Assembly: GCF_041333735.1 (NCBI RefSeq)
Contig: NZ_JBGKFB010000001.1
Span: forward strand, 1,560,501-1,624,500
DNA: 64,000 nucleotides
Direction: 5' to 3'
DNA from: Veillonella sp.
GTDB lineage: Bacteria; Bacillota; Negativicutes; Veillonellales; Veillonellaceae
Shown here: positions 50,587 to 60,516 of the stretch, in pieces
Position numbering within the stretch: the first letter of the stretch is position 1
Layout of the letters: each line of letters opens with the position of its first letter
The notes under the pieces: generated by a model
Told to the model about the DNA's origin: nothing
Database searches by the model: none
Seen by the model: the letters and a program-made list of their open reading frames with translations, nothing else
Translations under genes and position numbers: made by a program

Positions 50587-50703
50587 TGTGATAAAATAAG
50601 AGCAGTTAATATATTATTAATGTATATGTTGTAAAATTATACGCAAATGAACTATTCATTGTTTATATACGAATAGCATCATTATTTTACATAGGAGGAA
50701 TCT

Positions 50704-52050
50704 ATGAAATTTGATAATGAACAGTTATTGAAATATATTGGTGCTTGTACATCTCCGTACCATACGGTAGATACAAGTTTGCAAATGTTATTGGACTCAG
50801 GATTTACAGAACTTAATTTGGATGATGAGTGGCAATTAGACTCTGGTTCTTATGTTGTTAATGTATTTGGTACTACATTATTTGCCTTTCATATAGGTAA
50901 AAAACCAGAAGATACATTACGTATTGCCTCGGCGCATACGGATTTTCCTGCGATCCGTGTTAAACCCAATCCTATTACCTCTGTAAAAGGGTACACTAAA
51001 CTGAATGTAGAAATGTATGGTGGTCTCATTGAAAATACATGGCTTGATCGTCCTCTAGGAGCAGCTGGTACTGTTGTATTAAAAGGTGATAATGCCTTTG
51101 ATGTTGATTCCGTATTGGTTGATACAAAACGTCCTATTGCGATCGTTCCAAATTTAGCTATACATATGAATCGTTCCGTTAATGATGGGGTTAAATTAAA
51201 TCGCCAAAAGGAAATGCTTCCTATATTAATGATGGAGCGTAAGGATGAGGAACAATCTACAAAATCTTTACATGATAGTAATAATCCAAGTTTATTCCCA
51301 GAGTCTGATACTCAATATGATGAGTGGACTACGTTCTTAGCTGATGAAGTCAATTGTGATCCATCTGAAATTTTGTCCTATGAAATGACATTATATCCAA
51401 CAGAACAAGGTTGTGTCTTGGGCACAGAAGGAGATTTTATTAGTGCACCGCGTTTAGACAATTTAACATCTTGTTTTGGTGTACTTTCCGGGATTATTCA
51501 AGCTCGTAAACATAATGCTAATGGTGTACGCTGTGCGATTCTCTTTGATAATGAAGAGGTAGGGAGTCGTACAAAACAAGGTGGGGCAGGTATGCTTTTA
51601 CCAAACCTTATTAAACGTGTATATGATGCATTGGGATATTCCAATCAAGAGATGGAAAGTTTCATTTCAAAAGGATTTATGGTTTCCTCTGATGTAGCCC
51701 ATGGTTTACATCCAAATTATCCTGAGAAAAATGATATCACTAATATTCCTACACTTAATAAAGGGGTAGCCTTAAAAATCGCATGTAGCCAATCTTATGC
51801 AGGTGATGCCAGAGCCATTGCTATTGTTAAAGGTTTGTGTGATGAAGCTGAGGCAAACTACCAAATTTATGTAAATCGTTCTGATATACCAGGGGGCTCT
51901 ACAGTTGGCTCTATTTCATCTGCTATGTTGCCGATGAGAACTATGGATGTAGGGTTACCATTATTGGCAATGCATTCTGCACGTGAGTTGATGGGGGCCA
52001 ATGACCAAGAACAACTCAACCGATTAATGAATCATTTCTTAGGTGATTAA
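50704..52050 (+). CDS. M18 family aspartyl aminopeptidase
   Basis: A 448-residue zinc aminopeptidase of family M18, which releases N-terminal Asp or Glu (or hydrophobic residues) from peptides. Metal and catalytic motifs are visible: SAHTDFPAIRVKP near 80, DNEEVGSRTKQGG near 283 with the catalytic glutamates, SDVAHGLHPNYPEKND near 340 and the C-terminal MHSARELMG. TAGGAGG precedes the ATG. It is a single gene after a terminator. Confidence 0.93.
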   Translation: MKFDNEQLLKYIGACTSPYHTVDTSLQMLLDSGFTELNLDDEWQLDSGSYVVNVFGTTLFAFHIGKKPEDTLRIASAHTDFPAIRVKPNPITSVKGYTKLNVEMYGGLIENTWLDRPLGAAGTVVLKGDNAFDVDSVLVDTKRPIAIVPNLAIHMNRSVNDGVKLNRQKEMLPILMMERKDEEQSTKSLHDSNNPSLFPESDTQYDEWTTFLADEVNCDPSEILSYEMTLYPTEQGCVLGTEGDFISAPRLDNLTSCFGVLSGIIQARKHNANGVRCAILFDNEEVGSRTKQGGAGMLLPNLIKRVYDALGYSNQEMESFISKGFMVSSDVAHGLHPNYPEKNDITNIPTLNKGVALKIACSQSYAGDARAIAIVKGLCDEAEANYQIYVNRSDIPGGSTVGSISSAMLPMRTMDVGLPLLAMHSARELMGANDQEQLNRLMNHFLGD

Positions 52051-52178
52051 TTATATAGTATATAGAACTAGTTCGATGTACATCGATAAAAGACATATGA
52101 GTTTTACTCATGAACAGCGAATAATGTATTTTATGATTTCGTAATTAATATAATCCTTTAAATATGTGGAAAATATTG

Positions 52179-52235
52179 TATAATAGTTATATGTAATTAT
52201 GAATATTGTACTCATCATAAATTTTGATGAGTTTT
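52179..52235 (+). promoter_or_regulatory. pyruvate carboxylase leader: -10 box and internal hairpin
   Basis: TATAAT at 52179-52184 (preceded by TTG) is the best promoter core in the 285-base gap, though its -35 is weak. Downstream, ACTCATCA (52210-52217) pairs with TGATGAGT (52225-52232), followed by TTTT. This could be an early terminator or attenuator about 100 bases before pyc. No known riboswitch motif was recognised. Confidence 0.4.
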
Positions 52236-52335
52236 CCAAATATATTGTTTTGACTATAAGTATAGGAAATATTCATATATTAATAAAAATGAAAGCTGAT
52301 AGTTCACATTAGTGGAAGCTAGTAGGAGGCAATAC

Positions 52336-55300
52336 ATGAGAAAAATTAAATCCGTATTGGTTGCCAACCGTGGTGAAATTGCGATCCGCGTGTTCCGTGC
52401 ATGTAATGAAATGGGTATTAAAACTGTAGCCATTTATTCCAAAGAGGATACATTATCCTTGCATCGCAACCAAGCTGACGAAGCCTATCTCGTAGGGGAA
52501 GGTAAAAAACCAGTTGAGGCATATCTTGATATTGAAGATATTATCCGTATTGCAAAAGAACATGATATTGATGCTATTCATCCAGGCTATGGCTTCTTAT
52601 CTGAAAACGAAGAGTTCGCTCGTCGTTGCGGTGAAGAAGGTATCATCTTTATCGGACCTCATGTAGAACATTTAAATATGTTCGGTGATAAGGTTAATGC
52701 TCGTGCACAAGCTAAATTGGCAGATATCCCAATGATCCCTGGTTCAGATGGGGCTTTGCGTGATTTTGAACAATTAGAAGAATTTGCAAATACTCATGGT
52801 TTCCCATTGATGATTAAAGCCGTAAATGGCGGTGGCGGCCGTGGTATGCGTGAGGTTCATCGCAAAGAAGATCTTCGTGATGCATATGATCGCGCTAAAT
52901 CTGAAGCAAAAGCTGCTTTTGGCGATGATGATGTATATGTAGAAAAACTTATCGTTGAACCTAAACATATTGAAGTACAAATCCTTGGTGATGAACATGG
53001 TAATGTAGTTCATTTACATGAACGTGATTGCTCTGTACAACGTCGTCACCAAAAAGTTGTTGAAATGGCGCCAGCTTTTGCATTGCCATTAGAAACTCGT
53101 AAAGCCGTATGTGATGCAGCCGTTAAAATCATGAAAAATGTAGGCTATGTTAATGCTGGTACTGTAGAGTTCTTGGTAACTGCTGATGGTTCCTTCTATT
53201 TCATCGAAGTTAACCCTCGTATCCAAGTAGAACATACTGTAACAGAAATGATTACAGATATTGATATTGTTCATTCTCAAATCCGTATTGCTGAAGGTTA
53301 TGACTTACATAGCCCAGAAGTAGGCATTCCTGCACAAGATGAAGTTCCTTGTAAAGGTACTGCAATTCAATGTCGTATCACTACAGAAAATCCTAAAAAT
53401 AACTTCATGCCTGATACAGGTAAAATCTTGGCATATCGTAGCTCCGGTGGCTTTGGTATCCGCTTAGACTCTGGTAATGCTTTCACAGGTGCCGTAGTAA
53501 CACCTTACTATGATTCCTTACTTGTAAAAGCAACTGCATTTGGTCCTAACAATGAAGAAACTATTCGTAAAATGCTTCGTTGCTTGAAAGAATTCCGTAT
53601 TCGTGGCGTTAAAACAAATATTCACTTCTTGATTAACGTTCTTGAACATCCTGAATTCCAAAGCGGTAACTACACTGTTAACTTCATCGAAGATCATCCA
53701 GAATTATTCGAATTGAAACCTGACCGTGACCGCGGTACTAAATTATTGCGTTACATTGCAGACGTAACAATCAATGGTTACTCTGGTGCAGGCCCTCAAG
53801 AAGTACCTGATTTTGAACCAATTCAAATGCCATCTAATTTAGATGTATCTCCTGCAGCTGGTACAAAACAAAAATTTGATGAATTAGGTCCAGAAGGCTT
53901 CAGTAAATGGTTATCTGACCAAAAACAAGTATTCTTTACAGATACTACATGGCGTGATGCTCATCAATCCTTGTTTGCTACACGTTTACGTACAATTGAT
54001 ATGGCACGCGTAGCTGGTCATGCTGCGAAAGGTGTTCCTAACTTATTCTCATTAGAGTGCTGGGGCGGTGCTACATTTGACGTATCCTATCGCTTCTTAC
54101 ATGAAGATCCATGGGAACGCTTACGCATGTTCCGTCGTGAAGTACCAAATACATTGCTTCAAATGTTGATTCGTGGCGCTAATGCTGTAGGTTACACATC
54201 TTATCCAGATAATGTAGTTCGTCAATTTATCCAACGTGCTGCTGCTAATGGTATTGATGTATTCCGTGTATTCGATAGCTTAAATAGCCTTGATAATATG
54301 CATGTAGCTATTGATGAAGTTCGTGCACAAAACAAAATTGCTGAAGTAGCATTGTGCTATACAGGGGATATTCTTGATAGCAACCGTCCTAAATACAATT
54401 TAGACTACTATGTAAATATGGCTAAAGAGCTTGAAAAAGCGGGTGCTAATATTATTGCTATCAAAGATATGGCTGGTTTATTGAAACCTCAAGCTGCTTA
54501 TAATCTTGTATCTGCATTAAAAGATGCTGTAACAGTGCCAATTCATTTACATACTCATGAAGGTTCTGGCAATGCTATCTACTCTTATGGTCGTGCTGTA
54601 GATGCTGGTGTAGACGTTATTGACTTGGCATACTCTGCATTTGCTAATGGCACATCTCAACCTAGCATGAACTCTATGTACTATGCTTTGAGTGGCCATG
54701 ACCGTCAACCTGATATGAACATTGACTACATGGAAGAAATGTCTCATTACTTTGGCAGCATTCGTCCATACTACAAAGGTGTGGATAAAGCAGAAGCATA
54801 TCCTAACACTGAAGTATATCAACATGAAATGCCAGGTGGCCAATACTCCAACTTGCAACAACAAGCTAAGATGGTAGGCCTTGGTGATCGTTGGAATGAT
54901 ATCAAAAAAGTATATCATCAAGTAAATATGATGTTTGGCGATATCATTAAAGTAACACCATCCTCTAAAGTTGTAGGTGACATGACATTGTACATGGTAC
55001 AAAATAATTTGACTGAAAAAGATATTTACGAAAAAGGCGATGTATTAGACTTCCCTCAATCTGTAGTAGAATTCTTTGAAGGTCGTCTTGGCACTCCATA
55101 CCAAGGTTTCCCTGAAGAGTTACAAAAAATCATCTTAAAAGGAGCTAAACCTATTACAGTTCGTCCTGGTGCAGTATTACCTCCAACAGACTTCGAACAT
55201 GTTCGTCATGAATTAAGTGAAATGGGTGCTAATACAACTGATGAAGATATTAGTGCATACTGCTTATATCCTAAGGTGTACCAAGATTACAATAAATTTG

Positions 55301-55782
55301 TAAAAGATTTTGGTGATGTATCTGTACTTGATACTCCAACATTCTTCTTCGGTATGAAACGGGGCGAAGAAATCCAAGTAACTATCGAAAAAGGTAAAAC
55401 ATTGATCATTAAGATGAATGGTGTATCTGATCCTGATGAAGATGGTAACCGTATCGTATTGTTCGAGTTCAACGGTCAACCTCGTGGCATTAAAGTTCAT
55501 GATAAACATGCTAAGACTACTGGTGTTGTTCGTCGTAAAGCAGACGAATCCAACCCTGGCGAAATCGGTGCTACATTGTCTGGTTCTGTTGTTAAGATCC
55601 TCGTTAAGAATGGTCAATCTGTAGTTAAAGGTGAACCATTAATCGTTACAGAAGCGATGAAGATGGAAACAACAATTACAGCTCCTATCGATGGTATCGT
55701 AGAAGAAATTCTAGTTCGTGAAGGTAGCCGTATCGAATCTGGCGACTGCTTGCTTCGCGTCCAAGATGCTCCTAAACGATAG
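52336..55782 (+). CDS. pyc: pyruvate carboxylase
   Basis: Pyruvate carboxylase makes oxaloacetate from pyruvate, bicarbonate and ATP using biotin. The 1148-residue single chain has the full alpha4-type order: biotin carboxylase at 1-450 (VANRGEIAIR, GGGGRGMR), carboxyltransferase at about 525-800 (DTTWRDAHQSL, IAIKDMAGLL), the central PYC/OADA domain, and a C-terminal biotinyl domain with K1109 in EAMKMET. TAGGAGG gives ATG 52336. In Veillonella-type lactate fermenters this step would feed the oxaloacetate-succinate-propionate route; that link is inference. Confidence 0.97.
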   Translation: MRKIKSVLVANRGEIAIRVFRACNEMGIKTVAIYSKEDTLSLHRNQADEAYLVGEGKKPVEAYLDIEDIIRIAKEHDIDAIHPGYGFLSENEEFARRCGEEGIIFIGPHVEHLNMFGDKVNARAQAKLADIPMIPGSDGALRDFEQLEEFANTHGFPLMIKAVNGGGGRGMREVHRKEDLRDAYDRAKSEAKAAFGDDDVYVEKLIVEPKHIEVQILGDEHGNVVHLHERDCSVQRRHQKVVEMAPAFALPLETRKAVCDAAVKIMKNVGYVNAGTVEFLVTADGSFYFIEVNPRIQVEHTVTEMITDIDIVHSQIRIAEGYDLHSPEVGIPAQDEVPCKGTAIQCRITTENPKNNFMPDTGKILAYRSSGGFGIRLDSGNAFTGAVVTPYYDSLLVKATAFGPNNEETIRKMLRCLKEFRIRGVKTNIHFLINVLEHPEFQSGNYTVNFIEDHPELFELKPDRDRGTKLLRYIADVTINGYSGAGPQEVPDFEPIQMPSNLDVSPAAGTKQKFDELGPEGFSKWLSDQKQVFFTDTTWRDAHQSLFATRLRTIDMARVAGHAAKGVPNLFSLECWGGATFDVSYRFLHEDPWERLRMFRREVPNTLLQMLIRGANAVGYTSYPDNVVRQFIQRAAANGIDVFRVFDSLNSLDNMHVAIDEVRAQNKIAEVALCYTGDILDSNRPKYNLDYYVNMAKELEKAGANIIAIKDMAGLLKPQAAYNLVSALKDAVTVPIHLHTHEGSGNAIYSYGRAVDAGVDVIDLAYSAFANGTSQPSMNSMYYALSGHDRQPDMNIDYMEEMSHYFGSIRPYYKGVDKAEAYPNTEVYQHEMPGGQYSNLQQQAKMVGLGDRWNDIKKVYHQVNMMFGDIIKVTPSSKVVGDMTLYMVQNNLTEKDIYEKGDVLDFPQSVVEFFEGRLGTPYQGFPEELQKIILKGAKPITVRPGAVLPPTDFEHVRHELSEMGANTTDEDISAYCLYPKVYQDYNKFVKDFGDVSVLDTPTFFFGMKRGEEIQVTIEKGKTLIIKMNGVSDPDEDGNRIVLFEFNGQPRGIKVHDKHAKTTGVVRRKADESNPGEIGATLSGSVVKILVKNGQSVVKGEPLIVTEAMKMETTITAPIDGIVEEILVREGSRIESGDCLLRVQDAPKR

Positions 55783-55854
55783 TTATAATTGTAGGTAAAA
55801 TTAAAAATATTATTTCTAAAGTATTTCATAACATAAAATACTGTAGAATAATGG

Positions 55855-55885
55855 AAGAATCCCTAGGAAATCCTAGGGATTCTTT
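55855..55885 (+). terminator. terminator after pyc
   Basis: AAGAATCCCTAGGA, a two-base AA loop, TCCTAGGGATTCTT with trailing T bases: a 14-bp perfect stem. Confidence 0.92.
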
Positions 55886-55981
55886 GTATTTTAAGGGGTT
55901 TCATGGTACTATATATAGTAAAGAAAATGGGCGTATTATGCACTATTTTAGAGTGATTATTAGAAAAAGGAGTAGTAACAG

Positions 55982-56458
55982 ATGAGATGTCCTTATTGCC
56001 AACACACAGACACGAAGGTAACAGACTCTAGAACGACTGATGAAGGTAATAGTATTCGCCGTCGCCGCGAATGTATCAATTGTGGCCGTCGCTTTACTAC
56101 CTATGAAATTATAGAAGAAGTACCACTTATGGTATTAAAGAAAAACGGACGTCGTGAACTATTTGATCGCGGTAAATTATTAAATGGCTTATTGCGTTCT
56201 TGTGATAAACGTACCGTACCAATGTCCGTGATGGAACAAGTGGTTAACGATGTAGAGCGCGATATTCGAAATGAAATCAATCAAGAGGTAACTACGGATC
56301 GCATTGGTGAACTTGTATTGCAACAATTAAAAGATATTGACCAAGTTGCATATGTTCGTTTTGCTAGCGTATATCGTAAGTTTGATAATATTGATAGCTT
56401 TATGGAAGAACTGAAAGCATTAAAGAAACTAGATGCTAAAAAACCAAAACGCAATTAA
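55982..56458 (+). CDS. nrdR: transcriptional repressor NrdR
   Basis: NrdR represses ribonucleotide reductase genes in response to dATP/ATP. The 158-residue protein has the N-terminal zinc ribbon C3-x2-C6 and C31-x2-C34, the basic SIRRRRECINC region and RFTTYE, followed by an ATP-cone domain at about 49-140 (VLKKNGRRELFDRGKLLNGL). AAAAAGGAG precedes the ATG. No nrd gene lies in the window. It is followed within 30 bases by the dipeptidase. Confidence 0.97.
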   Translation: MRCPYCQHTDTKVTDSRTTDEGNSIRRRRECINCGRRFTTYEIIEEVPLMVLKKNGRRELFDRGKLLNGLLRSCDKRTVPMSVMEQVVNDVERDIRNEINQEVTTDRIGELVLQQLKDIDQVAYVRFASVYRKFDNIDSFMEELKALKKLDAKKPKRN

Positions 56459-56483
56459 TTACTGATACTATATGTGAGGCTTT

Positions 56484-57410
56484 ATGATAGATTTACACTG
56501 CGATACGATAATGAAATTAATAGACCATCCTAGTAGTGGGGATCTGTATCGTAATACTTGGAAAATCGATATAGAAAAGTTGCAAAAGGCTCACAGCAAG
56601 GTGCAAGATTTCGCACTTTTTATCAATCTTGGTGAAACAAATGACCCTTATGGTCGTTATGAAGCGATGCGTAATTTATGTACATCACAAATTCAGCATT
56701 ATGGAGAGCACATACAACATGTGCTCTCTTATCAAGATATAGAGTCCGTGTATGTGTCCGGTAAGATTGGGGCTCTTATGTCTATTGAGGAAGGCGGCGT
56801 ACTAGGCGGCGATTTAGATAAATTAAAACAAGCTTATCAAGATGGGGTTCGACTTATTACGCTTACTTGGAATTATCCAAATGGATTGGGTGAGCCCCAT
56901 TGTGGTGAGCAGCATAAAAAATTAACATCGAAAGGTGTTGAATTTGTGGAGGCTATGCAGGATTTAGGCATTATCGTTGATTGCTCTCATTTAAATGATG
57001 CTGGTACTGAGCAATTAGGAGATATTTTAGATGTACCTTTTATAGCATCTCACTCCAATGCACGTGAAGTTACAGCCCATACAAGAAACTTACCAGATCA
57101 TTTAATCAAGCTGATTGCTAATAAGGGTGGCGTTATAGGCCTTAATTTCGCTCAATCATTTTTAGGTACATCACCCATAAGTCGGATTGAAGATATCGTA
57201 AAACACGGCTTATATCTCATCGATAAAGGCGGGGAAGATGTTGTGGCATTAGGAACCGACTTTGATGGTATTAAGCCAGATACAGAAATTAAAGATGCTT
57301 CTGAAATGCATCGATTATATGATGCATTTAAAGAGGCCGGTTTATCTGTGGAGCAATGTGAGAAATTGTTCTGGAAAAATGCAGATAGACTATTAAAGGA
57401 GATTTTATAA
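56484..57410 (+). CDS. membrane-dipeptidase-like peptidase, family M19
   Basis: A 308-residue metallopeptidase of the renal dipeptidase (M19) family. It has the metal-binding DLHCDTIMK at the start, ALMSIEEGGVLGGDLD with the bridging glutamate, DCSHLNDAG and IASHSNAR with metal histidines, and GTDFDGI near the end. It cleaves dipeptides, including some with D-residues. No signal peptide is visible. Its stop overlaps gmhA by one base, so it is in the heptose operon by arrangement, though its function is unrelated. Confidence 0.9.
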   Translation: MIDLHCDTIMKLIDHPSSGDLYRNTWKIDIEKLQKAHSKVQDFALFINLGETNDPYGRYEAMRNLCTSQIQHYGEHIQHVLSYQDIESVYVSGKIGALMSIEEGGVLGGDLDKLKQAYQDGVRLITLTWNYPNGLGEPHCGEQHKKLTSKGVEFVEAMQDLGIIVDCSHLNDAGTEQLGDILDVPFIASHSNAREVTAHTRNLPDHLIKLIANKGGVIGLNFAQSFLGTSPISRIEDIVKHGLYLIDKGGEDVVALGTDFDGIKPDTEIKDASEMHRLYDAFKEAGLSVEQCEKLFWKNADRLLKEIL

Positions 57411-57979
57411 TGACTGATTTAAATCCAATCATTGCAGATCGTTTTACCGAGCATCTTGAGGTTTTTGGTAGAACGATGGAGCATATGGATACCATTCAAG
57501 AGATTGCCTATCGCTGTAAGGCTGCTTTAGAAAATGGCAATAAGATTTTATTCTGTGGTAATGGTGGTTCTGCTGCAGATTCTCAACATTTAGCGGCGGA
57601 ATTGATTTGTCGCTTTAAAAAGGAACGACGCTCTCTTGCAGGGATTGCATTAACTACTGATACATCTGCATTAACAGCGATTGCCAATGACTATGATTTT
57701 GAATCTGTTTTTGCACGTCAAGTAGAGGGACTAGGCCGTACAGGTGATGTTCTTATTGGTATTTCTACATCTGGGAACTCTAAGAATGTTGTGAAAGCTG
57801 CAGAAATGGCCCGTTCTATTGGTATGCATACCATTGCTTTCACCGGAGAAGGCGGTGGTAAGCTAGCTGAATTATGTGATATTACATTAGCCATTCCAAG
57901 TAATGTAACAGCTCGTATTCAAGAGATGCACATTTTGGCTGGTCATATCATGTGTGAAATTATTGAAGAAGATTATTAA
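57410..57979 (+). CDS. gmhA: sedoheptulose-7-phosphate isomerase GmhA
   Basis: GmhA turns sedoheptulose 7-phosphate into D-glycero-D-manno-heptose 7-phosphate, the first step to ADP-heptose for LPS core. The 189-residue SIS-fold protein has the phosphate-binding CGNGGSAADSQHLAAELICR, TDTSALTAIANDY and GISTSGNSKNV. Its ATG is within the TAATG of the dipeptidase stop. hldE, hldD and gmhB follow, giving the complete four-enzyme route. Confidence 0.95.
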   Translation: MTDLNPIIADRFTEHLEVFGRTMEHMDTIQEIAYRCKAALENGNKILFCGNGGSAADSQHLAAELICRFKKERRSLAGIALTTDTSALTAIANDYDFESVFARQVEGLGRTGDVLIGISTSGNSKNVVKAAEMARSIGMHTIAFTGEGGGKLAELCDITLAIPSNVTARIQEMHILAGHIMCEIIEEDY

Positions 57980-58075
57980 CCGTTACGGTCTTATGTATAA
58001 ATAGATACATGTTTGATGCCAAGTATTTTATGTAAGTCGTTATGCATGTATATTGTGGTAAGGAATAGGTGGATT

Positions 58076-59554
58076 ATGATAAATGCTACCATTAATCAAT
58101 TTTTAACAAAGCAACTACCAAATTTAAAGATTGCCGTTATAGGTGATGTTATGGTAGATCGTTATGTTTTTGGTGATGTAAGTCGTATTTCTCCAGAGGC
58201 ACCGGTTCCTGTTAACCGCGTGGCAAAGATGAAAGAAGTGCTTGGCGGTGCTGGTAATGTTGCGTCGAACTTATCAAATTTAGATTGCACAGTATATCTT
58301 GGTGCTATTGCCGGTAATGATGACCATGGTCGTTTATTACAACAGTTACTTGATGCAGATAAGATTGATACAACAGGTTTATTGACGAGCGACGATCGAT
58401 CTACTATTACTAAGATGCGCATCTTAGGTGATCGTCAGCAGATGATGCGCTTAGATTTTGAAACCATAACAGATTTGACAATCCATGAAGAACAGAAACT
58501 ATCTACATGGTTGGAAAATCTCTGTAAAGCGGGTATCGATGGCATTGTTGTTTCTGACTATGGTAAAGGTGTTTGTACACCGACATTGCTAAAAAAGATC
58601 TTTAGTTTAGCTAAGGAGTATGGCGTACAAACAATCGTAGACCCTAAGGGTTCTGATTGGTCTAAATATAATGGAGCCACATGTATTACACCGAATGTAA
58701 AAGAGCTAGGTGAATGTGTAGGCCGTAAATTAGAAAATGATGATACCACTATTGTTGAAGCTGCTAAGTCAGTACTGGCTAATGTTGATTTAGAGTACAT
58801 TGTGGCTACACGGTCTGCTAAGGGGATTACTGTTATCGCAAAGGACGGCCGTACATGGCATAATCCGGCCACACAACAAGAGGTCTTTGATGTAAGTGGT
58901 GCAGGCGATACTGTTGTATCCATGATGATGACATGCCTTGCCAGTGGCCTATCTATGCGTTTAGCCTTACATATTGCTAATGGCGCTGCAGGCATCGTCG
59001 TATCTAAGGTTGGAACATATCCAATTCATCGTTCTGAATTACTGGATTTATGGCATTCTTATAAGCATAGTGTTCAATCGAAGCCTTTATACACAAAGGA
59101 AGAGATGAAGCAGCTTATTACACAATGGCAAAATAAGGGTGAAACTGTTGTGTTTACAAATGGTTGTTTTGACATTCTTCATCGTGGGCATATTACGTAT
59201 CTACAAGAGGCTGCTCAGTTAGGTGATCATCTAATTATTGGTTTAAATTCCGATGCTTCTGTTAGACGCCTAAAGGGTGAAACACGTCCCATCGTAAGTG
59301 AAGAGGATAGAGCAGCATTATTAAGTGCGTTGCGCTGTATAGATGGTGTGGTTTTATTCGAAGAGGATACACCAGCTGAACTATTAGCTTATTTGCGTCC
59401 TAATACGCTAGTTAAGGGCGGCGATTATAAGATAGAAGATATTATTGGACGTGAGTCCGTAGATCATGTAGAGGTGCTTTCATTTAAAGAAGGTTACTCT
59501 ACATCAGATATCGTAGGGAAAATAGCTACTATGGCTAAGGAGGGTAAATTATGA
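58076..59554 (+). CDS. hldE: bifunctional heptose-7-phosphate kinase/heptose-1-phosphate adenylyltransferase HldE
   Basis: HldE phosphorylates heptose 7-phosphate at C1 and later adds AMP. The 492-residue fusion has an N-terminal PfkB/ribokinase domain (IGDVMVDRYVFGDVSRISPE, GGAGNVASNL, VSGAGDTVVS) and a C-terminal nucleotidyltransferase from about 355 (VFTNGCFDILHRGHITYL, GLNSDASVRRLKGETRPI). ATG 58076 follows AGGTGG and places the kinase start normally; an in-frame ATG at 58013 has no site. The stop overlaps hldD. Confidence 0.95.
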   Translation: MINATINQFLTKQLPNLKIAVIGDVMVDRYVFGDVSRISPEAPVPVNRVAKMKEVLGGAGNVASNLSNLDCTVYLGAIAGNDDHGRLLQQLLDADKIDTTGLLTSDDRSTITKMRILGDRQQMMRLDFETITDLTIHEEQKLSTWLENLCKAGIDGIVVSDYGKGVCTPTLLKKIFSLAKEYGVQTIVDPKGSDWSKYNGATCITPNVKELGECVGRKLENDDTTIVEAAKSVLANVDLEYIVATRSAKGITVIAKDGRTWHNPATQQEVFDVSGAGDTVVSMMMTCLASGLSMRLALHIANGAAGIVVSKVGTYPIHRSELLDLWHSYKHSVQSKPLYTKEEMKQLITQWQNKGETVVFTNGCFDILHRGHITYLQEAAQLGDHLIIGLNSDASVRRLKGETRPIVSEEDRAALLSALRCIDGVVLFEEDTPAELLAYLRPNTLVKGGDYKIEDIIGRESVDHVEVLSFKEGYSTSDIVGKIATMAKEGKL

Positions 59555-60516
59555 TTATCGTTACAGGCGGTGCTGGTTTTATCGGCAGTAATATTGTGAA
59601 AGCATTAAATGACCGTGGTCGTACAGATATTCTTATTGTTGATGACCTTACTGATGGTCGTAAAATCCGAAATATTCAAAATTTAGAATTCTTGGATTAT
59701 ATCGATTGTGATGATTTTGATTGTGCTATTGCTGATGGTACATTTGATGTAGGTCCTATCGAAGTAGTGTTCCACGAAGGTGCTTGTGCGGACACAATGG
59801 AATATAACGGCAAATACATGATGAAGAACAACTATGAAGGTTCTAAAAATCTATTCCACTATTGCCAAGACCGTCGTATTCCATTCATTTATGCATCCTC
59901 TGCATCTACATATGGTAATGGTACAAATGGTTTCGTAGAAAAACCAGAAGCTGAGGAAGCCCTCAATCCATATGCGTACTCCAAATTGTTGTTTGACCGT
60001 TATGTGCGTAAATATGAAGGTGAATATACAGCTCAAGTAGTAGGCTTACGTTACTTTAACGTATATGGTCCTAATGAGGCTCATAAAGATAAAATGGCTT
60101 CCTTAGTTCGTCAAATGTTCTACAAAAATAAAGAAACTGGTATTATCAATCTATTTGAAGGTACAGATGGCTACGAAGACGGTGGTCAAACACGTGACTT
60201 TATTTATGTTAAAGACGTAGTTAATGTAAACTTCTATTTCTGGGAACACCCTGAAATTTCTGGTACTTTTAACTGTGGTACAGGTAATGCTCATAGCTTT
60301 AATCAATTTATGCAAGCTGTTATCGACTATAATGGCAAAGGCAAAATTGAATACATTCCGTTCCCAGAGGTATTAAAAGGCAAATATCAAAGCTTTACAG
60401 AGGCTGATACGACTAAATTGTTGGCTGCTGGTTATGATAAAGGGTTCCATAAAATGGAAGATGCTGTTAATGAATATTGTGAACTACTCGATAATAACGA
60501 AGGGTATTTACGTTAA
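59551..60516 (+). CDS. hldD: ADP-L-glycero-D-manno-heptose 6-epimerase HldD
   Basis: HldD inverts C6 of ADP-D-glycero-D-manno-heptose, giving the L,D form used in LPS inner core. The 321-residue extended short-chain dehydrogenase has GGAGFIGSN at 6-14, the catalytic Y-x3-K in NPYAYSKLLFD, the family-specific HEGACADTMEYNGKYMM, and VYGPNE. The ATG overlaps the hldE stop (ATGA), and the stop overlaps the gmhB start. Confidence 0.95.
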   Translation: MIIVTGGAGFIGSNIVKALNDRGRTDILIVDDLTDGRKIRNIQNLEFLDYIDCDDFDCAIADGTFDVGPIEVVFHEGACADTMEYNGKYMMKNNYEGSKNLFHYCQDRRIPFIYASSASTYGNGTNGFVEKPEAEEALNPYAYSKLLFDRYVRKYEGEYTAQVVGLRYFNVYGPNEAHKDKMASLVRQMFYKNKETGIINLFEGTDGYEDGGQTRDFIYVKDVVNVNFYFWEHPEISGTFNCGTGNAHSFNQFMQAVIDYNGKGKIEYIPFPEVLKGKYQSFTEADTTKLLAAGYDKGFHKMEDAVNEYCELLDNNEGYLR

